Below are positions 14,243 through 14,975 of a stretch of DNA of 14,975 nucleotides, piece after piece. Numbering within the stretch: position 1 is the first letter of the stretch; every line of letters starts with the position of its first letter. Location: the NCBI GenBank assembly GCA_017454565.1, contig JAFTCS010000208.1:1-14975 (forward strand). Direction: 5' to 3'. The notes below the pieces were generated by a model. That model searched no databases. It saw only the letters and a program-made list of their open reading frames with translations, and was not told the DNA's origin. The stretch is from Clostridia bacterium. Lineage in GTDB: Bacteria; Bacillota; Clostridia; Oscillospirales; Acutalibacteraceae. The position numbers and the translations under genes were made by a program.

Positions 14243-14975
14243 TTATCCAAGCTCACTGAGCACTCTGTCTGCCTGCGCAATAACATTTTCTCCCGCAGGC
14301 CCGCCCAGAGCCTTTCTGCCGTTTACGCAGTTTTCCAGTGAGATGGCTTCATACACGCCCTCATCAAAGGTATCGCATATCTTCTTGTATTCCTCTATCG
14401 GAAGCTCTTCAAGAGTTGTTTTCTTTTCTATACACAGAGCAACAAGTGTGCCCGTGGCCTTGTATGCGTCACGGAAATGCAGACCCTTTTTTACAAGATA
14501 GTCGGCGCAGTCTGTGGCGTTGATGAACCCGTTTGCAGCAGCCTTGCGCATGTTTTCAGGAAGAACGCGCATTGTGTCTATCATAGGGGTGAAAGCTGTC
14601 AGGCACATTTTCACGGTGTCAACGGCGTCGAAAATCGCCTCCTTGTCCTCCTGCATGTCCTTGTTATAGGCAAGAGCTATGCCCTTCATCACGGTGAGCA
14701 GGGTCATCAGGTCACCGAACACTCTGCCGGACTTGCCCCTTACCAGCTCGGCAATATCCGGATTTTTCTTCTGCGGCATAATGCTGGAACCTGTTGAAAA
14801 AGCGTCATCCAGCTCGACAAATTTGAACTCCCATGAACACCACATTATGATCTCCTCGGAGAATCGTGAAAGGTGCACCATGATGATCGAGAGAGCCGAA
14901 GCGAGCTCCATGCAGAAATCCCTGTCGGAAACACCGTCAAGGCTGTTCTGGCAGATATTCTCAAATCCTAAAAGA
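14243..14975 (-). CDS. argH: Argininosuccinate lyase, partial (N-terminus beyond right edge)
   Basis: Only the C-terminal 243 codons are inside the window; the frame is open to the right edge and begins LLGFENICQNSLDGVSDRDF. ArgH belongs to the fumarase/aspartase superfamily and splits argininosuccinate into arginine and fumarate, the last step of the pathway. The superfamily signature GSSIMPQKKNPD is complete, with its mobile loop serine. The C-terminal LPENMRKAAANGFINATDCADYL region is typical of ArgH rather than PurB or fumarase. An internal ATG at 14909-14911 is not the start, since homologous sequence continues upstream. The stop TAA is 14243-14245. It is the most upstream arginine gene visible, so the operon promoter, and perhaps argG, lie outside the window. 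Confidence 0.96.
   Translation of the reverse strand, partial: LLGFENICQNSLDGVSDRDFCMELASALSIIMVHLSRFSEEIIMWCSWEFKFVELDDAFSTGSSIMPQKKNPDIAELVRGKSGRVFGDLMTLLTVMKGIALAYNKDMQEDKEAIFDAVDTVKMCLTAFTPMIDTMRVLPENMRKAAANGFINATDCADYLVKKGLHFRDAYKATGTLVALCIEKKTTLEELPIEEYKKICDTFDEGVYEAISLENCVNGRKALGGPAGENVIAQADRVLSELG

Noticed and set aside
14243..14911. argH starting at the ATG at 14911
   Set aside because: ArgH-like sequence (LLGFENICQNS and onwards) continues in frame to the window edge, so the gene is truncated by the window.
1..14975. CRISPR array, tRNA, rRNA, transposase or phage genes
   Set aside because: No regularly spaced direct repeats, no tRNA-like cloverleaf that I could see, and no recombinase or phage protein in any frame.

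Overview
The window suggests a moderate-GC, low-GC-Gram-positive (Firmicutes) anaerobe, most likely of the Ruminococcus/Oscillospiraceae type. The evidence is strong GGAGG ribosome sites, two TTG starts, a RicT and holB pair, a spore-type SpoVAD, a cytoplasmic GH13 maltodextrin hydrolase, and a clostridial-style arginine cluster that uses ArgJ. The taxonomic call is inference from gene content and codon style; there is no rRNA in the window.

Left part (1-2848, all minus strand): a putative operon reading from a CNNM/CorC-type magnesium/cobalt transporter, through holB (delta' subunit of the DNA polymerase III clamp loader), to ricT, which runs off the left edge. A divergent AT-rich intergenic region (2849-3138) holds a perfect 12-bp dyad, a second long-range inverted repeat and a good sigma-A-type promoter. 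It drives the plus-strand pair of a GH13 alpha-glucan hydrolase and a MATE-family exporter, whose reading frames overlap by 11 bases.

Middle part (6242-8737): a GC-rich hairpin-bearing element sits between the convergent MATE gene and a lone spoVAD gene. Upstream of spoVAD on the same strand is a free-standing ATP-grasp gene of the sugar-transfer-associated family. It has its own terminator, and a promoter that overlaps the tail of the arginine operon terminator.

Right part (8738-14975, all minus strand): an arginine biosynthesis operon in transcriptional order argH (partial, right edge) - argC - argJ - argB - argD - argF, ending in a hairpin terminator. ArgJ gives the acetyl-recycling route from glutamate to ornithine, ArgF makes citrulline, and ArgH releases arginine from argininosuccinate. 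argG is not visible and may lie beyond the right edge. The NAG kinase carries the N-terminal helix typical of arginine-inhibited enzymes. argD carries a one-base deletion that breaks the frame after about codon 98, while both halves remain clearly ArgD. The operon is punctuated by a triple-hairpin element (argC-argJ) and an AT-rich inverted-repeat tract (argB-argD).

Most of the window is ordinary housekeeping. I found no convincing novel multi-gene system. The most interesting signals are the two intergenic hairpin elements that share an 11-base terminal motif, the dyads upstream of the amylase gene, the argD frameshift, and the orphan spoVAD next to an ATP-grasp gene of unknown substrate.
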